Positions 63,531 through 64,000 of a stretch of 64,000 nucleotides of DNA are shown here, piece by piece. A program made the translations under genes and the position numbers. This stretch comes from Mesorhizobium australicum WSM2073 (GTDB taxonomy: Bacteria > Pseudomonadota > Alphaproteobacteria > Rhizobiales > Rhizobiaceae), in the NCBI RefSeq assembly GCF_000230995.2, contig NC_019973.1:124001-188000 (forward strand), in the 5' to 3' direction. The notes under the pieces are model-generated. The model saw only the letters and a program-made list of their open reading frames with translations. It did no database searches and was not told where the DNA came from. Each line of letters opens with the position of its first letter. The stretch's first letter is position 1.

Positions 63531-63730
63531 ATGCCAACGTACCTGCTTCGCTTCATCCTCACCTGGGGTGCTGCTGCGGCTTTGGGGATGGCGGCCTCTG
63601 CACAAGCCGTCAGCTTCCCTGACCTCGGCAGCGCGCTGCCCGTCACAAGGATGCCACCTCCGTGCCTGTCGAGATGCGCCACATCGACGCTTTCGAGAAA
63701 TTGGCAGCAGAGAACGAGAAACGCTTCTGA
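63531..63730 (+). pseudogene. Frameshifted small secreted protein gene
   Basis: The first frame encodes a typical signal peptide, MPTYLLRFILTWGAAAALGM with ASAQA cleavage, then VSFPDLGSALPVT. The reading then makes sense only in a second frame, KDATSVPVEMRHIDAFEKLA ending ENEKRF and TGA at 63728-63730. Total length is 200 bases, not a multiple of three, so a single base change has probably broken the gene, or the sequence has an error at about 63640-63655. A secreted or lipid-free periplasmic protein of about 66 aa is implied. Confidence 0.5.
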
Positions 63731-63805
63731 ACCAACCGCATTCGTTTGCCCGGCAGCAAACAGCGCGGTAGCATCCGCCCCAATACTCGTTATGGGGGAG
63801 CATTC

Positions 63806-64000
63806 ATGGACAAGGGCAAGATTTTTCGCGACCTGCATGCCTCGACCTTCGTCATGCCCAATCCCTGGGATCCGGGCACGACGAAGCTGCTCGGATCCTT
63901 CGGCTTCAAGGCACTGGCCACCACCAGCGCCGGCTTTGCCTTTTCGCGCGGCCTGCCGGATGGGGCCGTGACCTTCGACCAGATGATCCATCATTGCCGC
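63806..64000 (+). CDS. Isocitrate lyase/PEP mutase-family protein (3' end outside window)
   Basis: The first 65 residues, MDKGKIFRDLHASTFVMPNP then WDPGTTKLLGSFGFKALATT and SAGFAFSRGLPDG, are the beginning of a PEP mutase/isocitrate lyase-type TIM barrel as in 2-methylisocitrate lyase-like and oxaloacetate decarboxylase proteins. GGGGGAG lies five bases before the ATG. The catalytic KKCGH-like loop is beyond the window edge, so the reaction cannot be named. Confidence 0.82.
   Translation, partial: MDKGKIFRDLHASTFVMPNPWDPGTTKLLGSFGFKALATTSAGFAFSRGLPDGAVTFDQMIHHCR

Overview
The window is GC-rich, densely packed chromosomal DNA of an alphaproteobacterium, most likely Mesorhizobium or a close relative in the Rhizobiales. 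Indications are the rhizobial intergenic repeat elements, the fds formate dehydrogenase operon, the mix of DppAB, PotABCD-type and EamA transporters, and proteins typical of the group (DUF6356, a PmtA-like methyltransferase next to DedA, an EtfB lysine methyltransferase homologue). I recognised no rRNA, tRNA, CRISPR array, integrase, transposase or phage gene. Accessory character is limited to repeats, two gene remnants and a few catabolic or resistance cassettes.

Layout. 1-2570: dipeptide ABC importer (dppA, partial dppB). 3037-8141: acyl-CoA ligase with a long basic tail, overlapping an EtfB-lysine-methyltransferase-like gene, converging on a HAD phosphatase and pgi. 8276-13055: a MocR-type regulator behind four 19-bp direct repeats, then an MttB-like methyltransferase and a Rieske oxygenase of the quaternary-amine type. 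13083-15856: a small unknown gene and a chromate resistance pair (chrA, rhodanese-ChrB). 16085-20212: xylonate-type dehydratase under a GntR-like operator, CoxG, a cysteine-free Mrp ATPase and a VOC protein. 20359-27482: LysR regulator and the NAD-linked molybdenum formate dehydrogenase operon fdsG-fdsB-fdsA-fdhD-fdsD.

27551-30537: a three-domain regulator (alpha/beta hydrolase, degenerate cyclase domain, LuxR HTH) followed by three small genes: an exported AhpD-like protein, an NTF2-like protein and a small unknown protein. 30717-36416: putrescine-type ABC importer and gamma-aminobutyraldehyde dehydrogenase (patD), in the order of the E. coli ydcSTUV-patD operon. 36624-40247: divergent methyltransferase/MerR pair, LysR, DedA, PmtA-like methyltransferase. 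40547-44001: two-component system, single-cysteine Rrf2 regulator and a thioredoxin-reductase-like flavoprotein. 43998-50140: DeoR regulator and a cluster of two choline-kinase-like phosphotransferases, a dimethylglycine-dehydrogenase/GcvT fusion and a methyltransferase. 50158-58730: EamA transporter, cytosine-deaminase-like hydrolase, MsbA-like ABC exporter, ilvD, PhnB-like protein, prfC. 58845-64000: haloalkane dehalogenase remnant, DadA-like oxidase, class II amidotransferase, DUF6356, Lrp, dut, HAD phosphatase, a frameshifted secreted gene and a partial isocitrate-lyase-family gene.

Themes. Several modules handle C1 and methylated nitrogen compounds: the Rieske/MttB pair, the DMGDH-GcvT cluster and formate dehydrogenase, which would oxidise formate released by demethylation. 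This link is inferred from gene content only. The most promising undescribed unit is 27551-30537, where a hydrolase-fold sensor appears joined to a DNA-binding domain through a cyclase-like domain that has lost its metal residues.
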